Assembly: GCA_023512835.1 (NCBI GenBank)
Contig: CM042089.1
Location: 2,075,987-2,139,986, forward strand
Direction: 5' to 3'
DNA: 64,000 nt
Source: Taxillus chinensis
Taxonomy: Eukaryota > Streptophyta > Magnoliopsida > Santalales > Loranthaceae
Positions 27,870 to 41,683 of this stretch are shown here, piece by piece; position 1 is the first letter of the stretch, and every line of letters begins with the position of its first letter. A program made the translations under genes and the position numbers. Below the pieces are notes generated by a model. That model made no database searches and was not told the DNA's origin. It saw nothing but the letters and a program-made list of their open reading frames with translations.

Positions 27870-28236
27870 GACCATTTGCATTAGGTTTTATATTTTTCTT
27901 TTTAAAAGTTTAGTTAAAAATGATATTTCCTTAAATTTAGCTATTTTTTAAAACCTTATACATGTATTTTATCTATTCTATTAAAATAATATTCTTATAT
28001 TTTCCCTTTATTATTAATATTTTTATTTCATATCTATTATAGATGATCAAAAATAATTGAAAAAATTATTAAAAAAATCTGATGAGAAATAAATAATATT
28101 TTCCTAAATATATAGATTTTTTTAAATTTCTAAATATTATTTAATGAAAGCTAATGGAGAATTACTTTTATCATAATCTAAAATTTTTCTAAATTATAAA
28201 AAAAATATGTATATAAAAAATCCAATGTGAATGTTG
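27870..28236. mobile_element. 367-bp MITE with TTA target duplication
   Basis: The left end reads 'gaccatttgcattaggtttt' and the right end, reverse-complemented, reads 'caacattcacattggatttt', an imperfect terminal inverted repeat. TTA lies immediately outside both ends (27867-27869 and 28237-28239). The interior is AT-rich and non-coding. A 3-bp TTA duplication is the signature of PIF/Harbinger (Tourist-like) elements. Confidence 0.65.
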
Positions 28237-28239
28237 TTA

Positions 28240-29277
28240 CATATTAAAACAAAATTTTCCAAAATTATTTCGCTATATAATAAATTCAACTCTATCTTAT
28301 ATACATCACTTCATGTCTTATAGTGTCACTCAATTTATGGTTCTCAATAGTAATTTCAACTAATATCATATTATTTTTAAATTTCCAAACAACTTAAATA
28401 TTTTAGTCAAGTTAAAGCTAAATCTGGTCATGAGTCATTTAACCTTGTATCTATTATTCTACTGGGGGTCTGGGTCGCATTAAGGTGAAAGCCCGATGTA
28501 ACTTCTTTTATTAATGAGATAATTAGTGAACTGGATATAATATTTATGAATTAGCGGTCTTGATTAATATACTAATAAGCGAGCTAGGTTGATTATAGCT
28601 TGCTTTGAAACACTAAATCCAATACTAGTATCAATGTAATTTTAATATCAGCGTAATTTTACTAAGTTGCTATGTTCTAACTAATATAACTATTTCAGAC
28701 ATTTAATCTACCGTAAAGTAATTCACTAAAAACTGGATTATCATTGTAATAATTATTTTTCTATAAATTATTTATTATATATTATTTTATTACAAAAATC
28801 ACTTGTTTTACATGTACCCCAAAATCACTTACTTGATTTTCATTTACATTATTATGATTTTTTAAATAATATAGGAATGACTTTTAGAGTTTTGATAAAA
28901 ATGAATATACATCATAGAGTTTAGAAAAAGAAATTGAATCTAAATTTTATATATTTAAAAAATTACTATTTATATTTGAAGTAATTTTTTTATATTAATT
29001 ATCTTAAGTGTAATTTTATTTTTTTATAATAAATGAAAGAGATGATAAAATAATAAATATGAAAAAATATATAATTTAAAAGAATAAAAATAAAAAATAA
29101 GATCTATTAGAATAAACAAAATGTATAAGAAAAACATATCATTTCGTATTCTGAAATAATATTAGATAATATAAACCCATGGATACCTTTATGCATTTAT
29201 ATTCATATTTGTATTATATCTCATGTTTATAATAGTGTAACTATATAAACGAGAATAAGAGACACACTAGCTTTAAT
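28240..29277. other. AT-rich intergenic DNA, no gene recognised
   Basis: Nothing coding seen. Around 28980-29110 an A-rich block resembles, in reverse orientation, the AT-rich blocks at 880-1140 and 3450-3740. Confidence 0.45.
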
Positions 29278-29935
29278 ATGTTTGGTACGATTAATTTTTT
29301 TGTTTTCTGTTTCTAAAAGTAGAAAACATATGCAAGATATTGTTTGGACGTCGTTTTTACTTTTAATTTTTAAAAACACTTAGCTTTTGAGTACATGAAT
29401 CAGGAAACACCGATTTACTGTTTTCCATTTATTGAAAACCATTTTCAACTTTAGCCGCCATCCGTCTGACGCCATGCGCTGCCCGTCTGTTACCCTCTGC
29501 AACGCCCGCCAATCTGCAAAATCGGAGGTCCCCCCCCCATCTCTTCGGCGACCCTCGGCTCCCCCTCCCCTTGCGCACACAATCCCCGGCACGCCCCTCC
29601 CCAAATCTCCCCGGCGCCGCTGCTCCTCCCTCCTGTTCAGATCTGCAATGACCGTTGACTCTCGGCTCGGCCCTCCCCTGCGCGCGCGACCCCCGCTCGC
29701 CCCCCACCCTGCTGCGCTCGACCCCCGGCACACCGCCCCCAGATCTCCCCAGCGCCGCTGCCAGATCTCACGCCGGTTACTGTTTTCTCTCCGGCGTCAA
29801 ATAAAACAGAAAACATATTTTACAAAAACACACAAAAAAAATATATTTTTAATTTAACAGAAAACAGACAATACTCAATATTTTTAAATATAACTTATGA
29901 AAACACAGAAAACCAAAAATACACATATGAGCATG
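29278..29935. mobile_element. Nonautonomous DNA transposon with GC-rich internal segment (Pack-MULE-like)
   Basis: The left end 'tgtttggtacgatta' then 'ttttttgttttctgtttc' is mirrored at the right by 'aaacacagaaaaccaaaaat', an imperfect inverted repeat rich in 'gttttctg'. Between them, 29450-29780 switches sharply to very C-rich DNA, unlike anything else nearby. The interior contains an imperfect tandem duplication of about 125 bases (copies start with 'ctcggctc' and end with 'cggcgccgctgc' or 'cagcgccgctgcc'). Open frames exist on both strands there, as expected for GC-rich DNA, with no recognisable domain. I did not find a clean 8-11 bp target duplication, so the superfamily is uncertain. 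Confidence 0.5.
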
Positions 29936-30366
29936 TAATAATATTTATAATATCGAGTGAAAGAGTTAGGTAAATATGTTTGTTTTTAAAAACTATACGC
30001 TCAAATAATATTTTATTATACATAAATATTTTTAAATTCATACTATCAAACTTTTAAACTATCAATTTTAATATGTCTAATTAAATTATCTCATAAATTT
30101 TAAGAATATTTTTAGAAGTCCAACTAGATAGTATATATCAAATTACGAAAAATAAAGTTACCATTATCCTCCCCTTTTAAAAATGTTTGTATGCATACAG
30201 TCATAGGTGAGATGGATTAACAAAACACCAGAAATAAATAAATAAATAAAATTGTAGAAGGTTCATCTCACATCGCAATGACACAGACAGAATAAGGATA
30301 ACAGTGTCCATACTCTGGACGACCCGTATAATACGAAACCACAATCCAAGCATCTCCACGTCCTTC

Positions 30367-30420
30367 AAACCCTAGCGCAGCTTCAGTATATAATGCAAAC
30401 TAAACCCTTCTAAGCCCAGA
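30367..30420 (+). promoter_or_regulatory. RPL23 core promoter: telo-box, TATA-like element, second AAACCCT
   Basis: AAACCCTAG at 30367 is the plant telo-box found in many ribosomal protein promoters. 'gtatataatg' follows at about 30386 as a TATA-like box, then AAACCCTT at 30402 and an 'AAGCCCA' site II-like word at 30412. The arrangement fits coordinated expression of translation genes. Confidence 0.6.
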
Positions 30421-30444
30421 GAGAGCGTTCAGAGCCGGTCGACA

Positions 30445-32741
<2,297 letters not shown>

Positions 32742-33114
32742 GAGTTAATTTATGGTGGAGCTTTTTGCCAGTTGGTCCCTGTTTGGTGTTTTAAATCTTA
32801 AGGCTCCTCTTGGATTCTAATGGTCCTGTCCTTTTTAGCTTCGAAGGTCCGACTTGGTTATGTTATCTCAAAAAGCTTTTTGATGGCCTATTTTTGTTTC
32901 GATTGTAGTTTCTTTTATGTTTCATGTTCCTGTTACTGTGTGTTCCTCGGATGTCGCGTCGCACTTGGATTTTAATCCTCAGTTTATTTATCTAAATTTG
33001 CGAACTCTTAACTCTGCAGTTTAGTCTACTGCATTTATTAATGCTGTGTTCGACGATGATATGCTCTGGCACTGATGAAATTTGGATAAAATGATTAATA
33101 TTTTTTTTTATCGT

Positions 33115-33356
33115 TGAAAAGAATATATTTCGCGAAAAAGTTTTTGTTGTCCTATGATTAATGTTTTTGTTGGCCATGAGAGCTATTTATGGGATGCATG
33201 GGCAAACAAATCCGGTGTTCTCTCATTGTTCTCGGATGATAAATTCAAGAGTACACCCAAACAATTTGAATTTCTTGAACATTCTATCTGCCTTTAGCCA
33301 TACAGCATCAGTGGATGAAGGGAAATTTTATTTCAACTTGCTGAGTTTTTTGCGTT
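33115..33356 (+). pseudogene. Fragment of a pentatricopeptide repeat (PPR) protein gene
   Basis: The frame around 33176-33350 reads IYGMHGQTNPVFSHCSRM, then HPNNLNFLNILSAFSHT and VDEGKFYFN. This matches the PLS-class PPR pattern (aYGMHG..eeA..lF..M...gv.PN.vtFl.iLsAcSHaglvdeG). Only about two repeats survive, an in-frame stop lies just upstream, and nothing PPR-like follows, so it is a dead fragment. It lies behind RPL23, with which it has no functional link. Confidence 0.7.
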
Positions 33357-33379
33357 GATCCCAAATACATTTTGTTTGT

Positions 33380-34200
33380 ATGGTTGACTTTCTGTTGATT
33401 TAAGCAGTGCCTACACAATTATGGGCTCAATGTTTTTCTCGAGGTGCTAGCATTTGGGTCGCTTTTCTTAACCGGGTGCCGCAAGTCGTGTTTGCCCGCA
33501 CCGAGTCCCACGAAACAACACCTCCAGCCCCTGCAGCGGCTGGGCTCCAAGGAGCCTGGTTCCATGGTCTTTGTCCACTTAGATCAAATTAGTAAGCAAA
33601 TATTCAACAAAAAGGACTGATTTTCTTTGTATTTGCCTAGCTCGCATGCCAAGTTTTCTAGGACTGAAATCTAGAATTCCAACTTGTACCCGTTTCTGTA
33701 TGTCTGAACTAGGAACGTATAGAAGAATTGAACATTCTAAAATTGAATTATCCTACCCCAATTTGTCTGAATTGGCTATACAAGTATATATATATATTGC
33801 TAAATAGATTTTAGTGCTATTTTATCGTTAGTATCACCAAGAGACATCAAAATTGACAAAAGTATAATGAGAGCTTTGTTCGATCTTCTTTCTTCAAGAG
33901 AACCCAAATGTCTTTGGTGTCCAAAGGAAGCTTGTGTAGGAGTTCCGGCAAATTCCGAGATGAAGATTTTTTTTGGTTCACCAATGTCCAGACCATCGTG
34001 CATGCGGCTAATTCATCATGGCATGGGGCTGGTGCTCCGTAGGGGTCTATTCTATTCTTTTTGCTCGGACAAGCTCCTAAAATGGCCTTGGCACACAAAG
34101 AAAGCTTGTGGTAAAGTTTCAGTGAATTTTGAGACGTGCATGGGATCTATTTTGAGGCTAAAGTTTGTTAGGGATCTATTTTCAAACATAGCTTAAATTC
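33380..34200. other. Unidentified mixed-composition segment
   Basis: GC-richer than its surroundings, with modest open frames on both strands (plus 33407-33592 and 33867-34196; minus 33847-34098), none of which I recognise. It contains an imperfect internal repeat: 'ccaaaggaagcttgtg' near 33921 and 'acaaagaaagcttgtg' near 34097, each followed by a similar '..gtttc/gttcc..aattt' stretch. It may be transposon or organelle-derived DNA; I cannot decide. Confidence 0.35.
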
Positions 34201-34363
34201 AAATATATTCTCAAATTTTTATTTTGAAAATCATATTTTCAAAATAATTTTTTAAATGACTTCCTGTTTTATTTTAGTAAACAAATTTGTCAAGCCGATA
34301 TCAAATGCAACTATTCTTAAAAGCTTGTAATTATTTTTAAAATTAATGCTATATATTAAAGGA

Positions 34364-34493
34364 GTTGTGTAATCGGTACCATGATAATGTGATAACATAT
34401 CAGATCATTGAGAGAAAGAAAAAGAAAAAAAATCACAACCATCCAATTCAATCATGTTTTCATGATGATATCACAAACCGATTGTACATATCA
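34364..34493. mobile_element. Short hairpin MITE, same family as 55827-55963 and 59141-59273
   Basis: Read on the minus strand it runs from 'tgatatgtacaatcggtt' through 'tgatatcatcatga' to 'atgatctgatatgttatcac' and a final 'ccgattacacaact'. The same order of words occurs in the two copies inside the ubiquitin duplication. Both ends carry the inverted word pair 'tgta(c/t)aatcgg' and 'ccgattaca', so it is a small terminal-inverted-repeat element. Confidence 0.6.
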
Positions 34494-35640
34494 ATTTTCT
34501 TTTCAAAAACATACATTTGGTACACAGAATTCAAACCGTTATTTCATATTCAAATTAAACAAATTGTGGTTGATACACACGATTTGAACGAGAAATCAAA
34601 TTTCTCACGTGAATATTTTTGAGTTCACCTATTTAGTTCTTTTTCTTTTTTAATGAAACTCAAATTATTATTATTATTATTTACTTTGTTGGACTTATGT
34701 TTCAAAATCAAAATTACATAGCAAATACACTTAGACGAGCACTAGTAGTACACTAGCTAAAAATTTCAATAAATTTATATACATGAAATAATATTTGTCA
34801 CAAATTATATTCGAAATATGTATTTTGACTACAAGTTTTGTTAAAATTTTAAACTGAGGTATCGACTAATCAAACTTAACCAGACAATGTCTCAAAATTT
34901 AAAATTTTAACAAAGTTTATAATCAGGACATAAATTTCAAAAACATTTATAATTAATATTACTAAATAAATTTATTAAAACTTTTAGCTAATCTAATGCT
35001 TTAAAAAGTGTGATTTTTTTTACATTGATGAATTCAATATTTTTTATTTTATTAATATTATATCTATAGTTAAATTTTAAATCACCTAGGTCATTTTTTG
35101 TTTGTTATTATTCTTTTTAAAATATAATTATTTTTAAAAGTTATAGGCTCAGAAAAACTTATACCACTTATAAATATATTTAAATTTATTAAAAAAAAAT
35201 AATTCTATTTTTAAAAATAATATTATACCTAAATTCAAATTAAGATTACTTTGATACATTTGAAAAGTCCGTGGAAAATCGAGAAAGCATGGGAAATTGT
35301 GAAGTCCATGGAAAATATGTGGAAGTACAATTTTCTGTTGTTTGGCAATACACAGTGAAAATGAAAAACTGATGACTAGAGTAGAGTATGTGAAAAACCA
35401 ACGGCAAGCGTATACGGGAGGATAAAAAGTGGTATTTTCTTTTCACTTTTTTTATTACTAGTAAATTATAAAATATATTTCTAATACATTTTTAATATAT
35501 TTTTACCTGAAAAAGTAATTTTCTATCTTTTTTGTTTTCATCCCATTTTCACCTAAAATAATTTAAATAATTTCATAGTAATGAAAACAACGGGCGGGAA
35601 AAATAATCCAACTTCGATACACTGCTGCTCAGTCCAATTC
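34494..35640. other. AT-rich intergenic DNA upstream of the FANCF-like gene
   Basis: No open frame of interest, no clear repeat boundaries. Composition shifts to mixed at about 35600, where the leader of the next gene probably begins. Confidence 0.45.
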
Positions 35641-35735
35641 CACACCCTATGATACACTCTCGATCCCTACGTCGAAGACCCACTGTTGCTTAATTTGTGG
35701 TTGTCGGTCCATCCTCGGAGAAGAAGAGCGAGGAG

Positions 35736-38700
35736 ATGGGTTGGTCGTATCCTGACATTTCTCTGGAAGATCTGATGAAGCTGATTAAAGGGTTTGTAGA
35801 TATCCTGATTCTGGCATCTGGGTATCAATCTTCTGGGCGTCACGCTCACTGGGACGCCCATGGTGTTACAAAAGCCTTCCAGTGGGGTCTCTTCTTTGAA
35901 AACGTGAGTTGCTTTACGACTTTCGTATGTCACTCTCTAGTATCAATGCATCATCAGATAATACACTAATTCACTAATTCTATGATTTAATCAGCCTCTT
36001 GTAACTAGACGGTTGTATATTTCGTATTATGTTTTGTTGTTGCTGTTGTTGTTGTATACTTGAAACCTTAAATTCAGTTTCAGGAAATGGCTTAGTTGGG
36101 CACATTAGTTTTTAGCTAGCCAATGGCTTATCGCTATATACGGACTTTACCTCCGTATGATGTCTTGTTTTTGTTTTTTATTATTATTTTGTTATGGATC
36201 AACTCATTTGTTATGTGATCAAACACTGAATTCAAATATTCAGGAAATGATTTATTTTCAGCGCATAATTTCTGGGTGGCTAACGACTATATTCTATACT
36301 TACATGATGTTCCTTTGTCCTCTTATTTTGTTAATCACATATAGGTGTGCAGGCGCTTCAGAAGTTTGGAAGGTTACCATGACTGTGTGAAGGAACTGGA
36401 TACAGCTTTATCTGAATTGACATCCAATCCTTCCTTCCCTAAGGTCGTGGAATGTACATTACATATGTACGAGCATATAAGTTTTCTATTATGTTAATCC
36501 CCTATACTTTATGGCTTGTTAATTGTTTGGCATGCCTGATCAAAGCAGGGTCTTGCTCATCTGTCATTCACCACTCTTAATACGGCTAGGGATTTTGTAT
36601 TACAACATTTTATTCATACCATGCCGCTAAGGGATGCACATCTTGGAGCTTTTTTGAATGGTGTAGTTGAGATGGACCTTGATGGGATTTTTGAGGTAAA
36701 AGAAGATTGCTTTCGTGTTAATTTTGAGAAGTTAAAGCTCCTTGGTACAACAATAAATCCACTTCTGGATGAGAAGGGTTTCAAGGACGATCCTATTATT
36801 GGATCTCCTAATATTGGTCCAAGTTTGAAGGTTGGAAGATGTGGCAAAGGTGTTCTTACAGAATTAACTGTTCAAGAGCTCTTGAAAAGGCAGCTTGCTG
36901 TTTCATGCATAGCATCACTTGAGTCAGGCTTAGATATTTTTTCCAAAATTGTTAGAGATGGCAATTGGAATGAGGATTATTGCAAATTATCTAAAAAGCG
37001 GATAAATAATGCTGTGGCTACAGTGTAAGTTTTATGACTGCAATATTCACTAAATTTACTTTATGCACTTGGTTGTATCGATACTTCATTGACTGTGTTC
37101 TTTTATGCACTTGGTTGCATGCAGGAGTGATGACGAGTTAGTTGATTTTGCTACATGGAACTGCTGGAAGTCAAAGAATCTCTCTTATCTGCTTGCCAAG
37201 AGAACTGTTAGATTGGTCTCTGGTGCCAGCATGATATTTTCTGCCCCCAAGATACAATGGGAACAAATGTTTCAGCGGATGAATATTTCCTTAAAATCAA
37301 GTGTTGATGATTTTTATGAGACTATAGTTAAGTGAATTCAATTGATGGAAAATTTTAAATTACACACAAAAATTATGACATTCTAGCTGCCTAAATTAAG
37401 ATGCCAACGCTACTATCTGTATCCCATGTTAGTGTTTCTAGTGTTATATGCAAGCACCCACACCTCCACCTCAGGAATGTGTTGAGCCACGGCCTTGTTA
37501 GGGATGAGTCGTCAGGCCTCAGTCACATGCTCTCTGCTAGTGCCTTTTGATATAGAGAACTGTTGGTTATCTTGCAGATTTATACCAAAATATAAGGAGT
37601 TATTATTTCTGTTAAAAAGAAATTAAAATCATGTCTTTGGTGATTCTCTAGAGAATTGTTTGCTTTCTAAAAGTACCTGATGTAAGAAAAAGTTTTTGTT
37701 TTTTTGGGTTGATTGCGGTGATTCTACTGACAAACTGGTGGGCCTTTGGTGAATTGGATTTCAATGCATGCCCATAATATGAGAGTTCATGGAGATGAAA
37801 TATGTCCTATTATTCATTTGTACGTAATTAAATATTATCATATCTATACATGATTTTGATCCTTCTGTTATCCGAGATATTTCAGGAGCTCTTGCTATTG
37901 GGTTGTGTCACAAGCAAGTGGACTCAAATAGTGGAACATTTCAGTTCATTTCCTTATCTTTGTCTTACTACCTTAGAGCAATATAATGAATTGCGCAACA
38001 TTCTTCTTGAGAGATCCCAAACACTTCATTATAGAAAGGACATCATAAATTCAAAGGTATCGTTGTGGTTTATTTATTTGTGGATAAGAGATTTCCATTA
38101 TCTGTTAGTAACATTGTCCACCATTGGACTTCGTTTGAAATAATGTGTTAATGTAGGTATAGTTTGATTCATATGTAGTTTCTGAAAAATCATTTTGTTG
38201 TCCTTAACAGGTCAGGCTTCAGAAGAAATTTATGCATGTGTTATGGATCTATATGTTTGTCACACTTATTGAATACTAGGGAACCCGTTAGACATTGAGT
38301 TCAACATTAGAACTTGTTCATCTTGGTTGACTGTGGCACTGGAGGTTTTTTAATTTCACACTGCTGCAAAATGAGGCATTTGCCTGAAGATTGAGACCAT
38401 TTGGAAATGGAAGAGAGAAGGAAGGACATGATAAATTTTCTTAGCTATTAAAGGTTATTATAGAATTTCAAACCATTTTTAGGAGAAAAACATTATGCAG
38501 CTCAAATATGGTAAACTTTCAGTCTAGTTGGAGAGCAACTAAACTAATGAAAATCAATCTCAGCACTGCCAGCTTCTACCTTTTCATTTTTATATTGATG
38601 CAATTAAAATCATATTTCTAATCCTGATTCTAAATTAAACCAGGAAAGGGACATAATGGAGTATCTTGCAGAATTTATAGGCTATCAACTTCATCCGTTA

Positions 38701-39548
38701 TGGACACTATCCCCTGTCCTTGCAGCAGTTGCAATTCCATCTTGGTATTTTTGTTTTTTATCTTTTATTTTCTGAATATGCTGGAGTCGACAGCACAGAA
38801 ATTCAAAATTTTTATCCTATTTCTAGTCTTGATAGGCCTGTAAGATCTTTGTTGTTCTTTTCTCTATTACTTTTGCTTCTGATTTACTTTGGTTTTTGTA
38901 TTGAAAATATCCTATTATGACTGAAGAGACTGGGTTTTTAATTTGAATGGGGTTCTAGAATTTTTTGACTAGAACTTAATATTTGTTTATAAACTTGAAG
39001 TGCTTTTAGTTTACATGTTTCATAATTGAAGATTGGAGCAACTGGCGTTACAGGTCATCCCTGTTTGGGTCGTATCTAAACGAAATAGATGCTCAGTTCA
39101 AAGGAGAAGTTTCATTAACTAGGTTATTCTCCCATTTGGTCATTTCATAGCCATTGGTGGAATGTTTTGTTTTAATAAAATTTTTACCATGCCTTGTAGA
39201 TGCTGCAGTTGTACTCAAGAGAGGAAGGAACACAGTGACTGTGAGTTTGTCATTGCTCTCCCTTTTCTTTCTCGCTATGGATATATCATATATGTACACA
39301 GGTGTTTGTGTGTGAGCTTCGGTGCAAATGTGTATGGACGTCTGTCCATTTGTACATATACACCAGAGACCTGTCAATGAGTGTGATTGATCACAATATT
39401 TAGAGTCAAATCAAGAAAATCAGGCAACTGGCATATCTCGGGCTTATTATGTATCCTGCTTCCAGGTGAACTTGCCGAAAGAGTTTGGTGCCTCTATGCA
39501 TTCCATGTCTCTGGCTCTCATCTAATGCTTGGTTCTTTCGCTGCTTGA
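35736..39548 (+). CDS. FANCF: Plant FANCF-like protein (Fanconi anaemia group F homologue)
   Basis: Exons: 35736-35903, 36345-36443, 36549-37024, 37125-37326, 37886-38056, 38644-38744, 39054-39122, 39200-39240, 39466-39548; phases agree; 469 residues. The product is all-helical in character with no catalytic motif. Residues about 48-85 contain HWDAHGVTKAFQWG, then VCRRFRSLEGYHDCVKEL, resembling the N-terminal 'WD...A.QW......RRF' signature of vertebrate FANCF, and the ERSQTLHYRKDI segment resembles the C-terminal 'W.QRLHYD' part. FANCF is an adaptor of the Fanconi core complex that ubiquitinates FANCD2 during DNA crosslink repair. The weakest splice site is the donor at 37327 (gttaag); without it the frame stops at 37335. 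The protein ends ERVWCLYAFHVSGSHLMLG. The identity rests on remembered similarity and on gene order next to SUVR2 (Arabidopsis AT5G44010). Confidence 0.72.
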
Positions 39549-40700
39549 TGTTTGCTGAGGTGTTCACACGTCTTGAGGCGGTTCATGTAGAGGTTCAGGC
39601 GGTTCATGTTTCTGATTCATGTAGCGTCTACTAATAAACTCGAACTAGATACCTCACCTAGCTATGACACCTGTTTTGCCATTTGATTTGTCTGCATTGC
39701 TTATCTAGAGAAAGAGTTGTTTGTGCTTTCGTATTCAATGTGTTGACTAGTTTTTATTTTCTTGGCATATATTTCTTATATAAAAACATGACATGAGTTA
39801 CATGTTAAAATTTGTTATAATATTGACCATATTGTATTACGTTAAAAATTAATATTGCATTAAAAAACAACAAAAACATACTACTAATAAAAAAGTAATC
39901 AAATGAAAAATAGAACTAGCTATATACAAAGTAAAAATAAATAAATAAACAATTAAACCATTGAAATTTTTTTTTCTAAAAAACATTTTCATATGAAATA
40001 AGTATTTAATTAGTTCAAATAATTTTATTTGTATATATATAATTATGCATATGCACACGTAAATACACATTTGTTTACAAATAAATTTTTATAAGCAAAT
40101 GTTCTATTATAGCTCTCACTTTTGGAACATTCAAATAATACTTAATACTTTATACATAACAACATTTTCTTCTTTAAAATATTATAGCTAAACTAAATTG
40201 CCTCGATTTTAAATATTAAAATTACCACTCAAATAAAAGCAAACTTCTAAAGTAATTAAAAAAAGGAAAAAACCCAAATAAAACAAAACACAATGTTTTA
40301 AAAAAAGAGAAATCATGAAAGATACATATCCATCTATTTTTAAATAAACAAAGTTCCTTACTCGTTTTCCCAAATAATAATATTTGAATAAAACAATTCA
40401 TTTTAAGGTTGGTAAATAGTAAATACCTCGTAAAACAGAACACAACAACTAACGATTACATCTGTTTTTTTTTTTTTTGGGTATATTTTGTTTCTCACGA
40501 CAGCCGCCTCTTTTATTGTTTTTTTGAGCAGCCATTACCGCCACGCCAGCCCTCCAAACGGTACTCACCGCTCGCGCATCCACCGGAACAGTCACCCCAA
40601 TCACAAACCTCCACGTGGACCCCGCAGTCCCGCCAACCCTGCGTCAAACGCGCCCTGATGTCGCGTGGAAAGGACAATACTCCACGCGTTCGTACGTAAC
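39549..40700. other. Intergenic region between the FANCF-like gene and PHR1
   Basis: 39549-39720 is probable 3'UTR, containing a small repeat of 'aggcggttcatgt' at about 39576 and 39597. It is AT-rich from 39740 to 40440. From 40500 it becomes GC-rich, with a CCACGTGG G-box at about 40609 close to the presumed PHR1 transcription start. A GCATATGC word at 40047-40054 fits the P1BS consensus GNATATNC. Confidence 0.5.
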
Positions 40701-40749
40701 AATACCCACGAGCCGGGCAAGCGTCACCGCTTTGGCTTCGGTGGCACGC

Positions 40750-41675
40750 CCTCGGCGGAGTTGGAATTGAAACCCCCCTCCCCCAAATCTCCGATTCGAT
40801 TTTCTCAGATTCTAGGGTTCCGATTTCCAAGCTCGCTTTCTTATGAGCCGCAGGTAATGGTGGAGTGTTTTGAATGTCTAATGTTCTGTAGTTCCGTTCA
40901 TGTTGAATTTGAATTCTGGCTTCAAATTTTATTTTGAGTTTTTAAATTCTCGTTTCTAATCTCGATTGGCATGAATTGTATTTTATTGCCCCATCCCTGT
41001 GTCGAAATGATGTGTTCTTGTTTTGGGACATTCATTTGATTTGGTCTTAGTATTTCAGGAGTGGTTATACTGGGTAGATTAGATTTTGTTTTGTTTTTTG
41101 TTTTTTTGGGTTCTTTGTTTGAGTTTTTTTTACATGAATTGGATTGCTACCTTCCCATTTTTAGTAGAAGATGTAATCTGAGCTGTGATTATGCTATTGC
41201 CAAGTGAAATTGTTTTGGATGAATTTTCTTCTGTTCTGAATGTGTCATTGAATTATGGGTTTGCTTTGGTTATATATCCACAATAGTATGATTTTCACTT
41301 CCCACCGTAGATTAAGTATTCTTTGTAGGGTATATTGGGTATAGTATACAAGTTTACAACGATTAAGAAATAACGTCATCTTTCATTTGTCTCATAACTT
41401 CACTTAAATTTACTTTTTCTTTTTCATGCATTTAAAAATTGTTGCAATGCTTTCTTCCCTTTCTAGTTTGACCGCGTGATCTTTACTGCAAAGTTCTCAT
41501 GTCATTGGATCATTCCTAAACTCATTGCTTTGTCATCTAACTGATCTGTGGTGCTTTCCAGGATTTCTTTGGCTGGTGGTAATTATTTTTCAATGGATGG
41601 GATGCTCTCAGGAAGACTAATTATAAAATTTTCTTTAATATCACTTTTTGTTTTTGGTTTCGTTTCTTAATTCAG
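40750..41675 (+). other. 5'UTR exon and leader intron of PHR1
   Basis: C-rich leader sequence ends at 40853 with 'gccgcag/gtaatgg', a good donor. The coding exon opens after 'ttaattcag' at 41675, eight bases before the ATG. The intron of about 820 bases between them is T-rich with no coding signal. Confidence 0.6.
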
Positions 41676-41683
41676 TGCCAACA

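Noticed and set aside
29432..29857. 141-codon open frame on the plus strand and two overlapping minus-strand frames
   Set aside because: Open only because the DNA is C-rich; no domain, overlapping frames equally open on both strands, and the block sits inside a transposon-like element.
37327..37335. Gene end at the TGA of 37333-37335 in the FANCF-like gene
   Set aside because: Splicing at 37327 to 37886 keeps phase and adds exons resembling the FANCF C-terminus; the short version would lack them.
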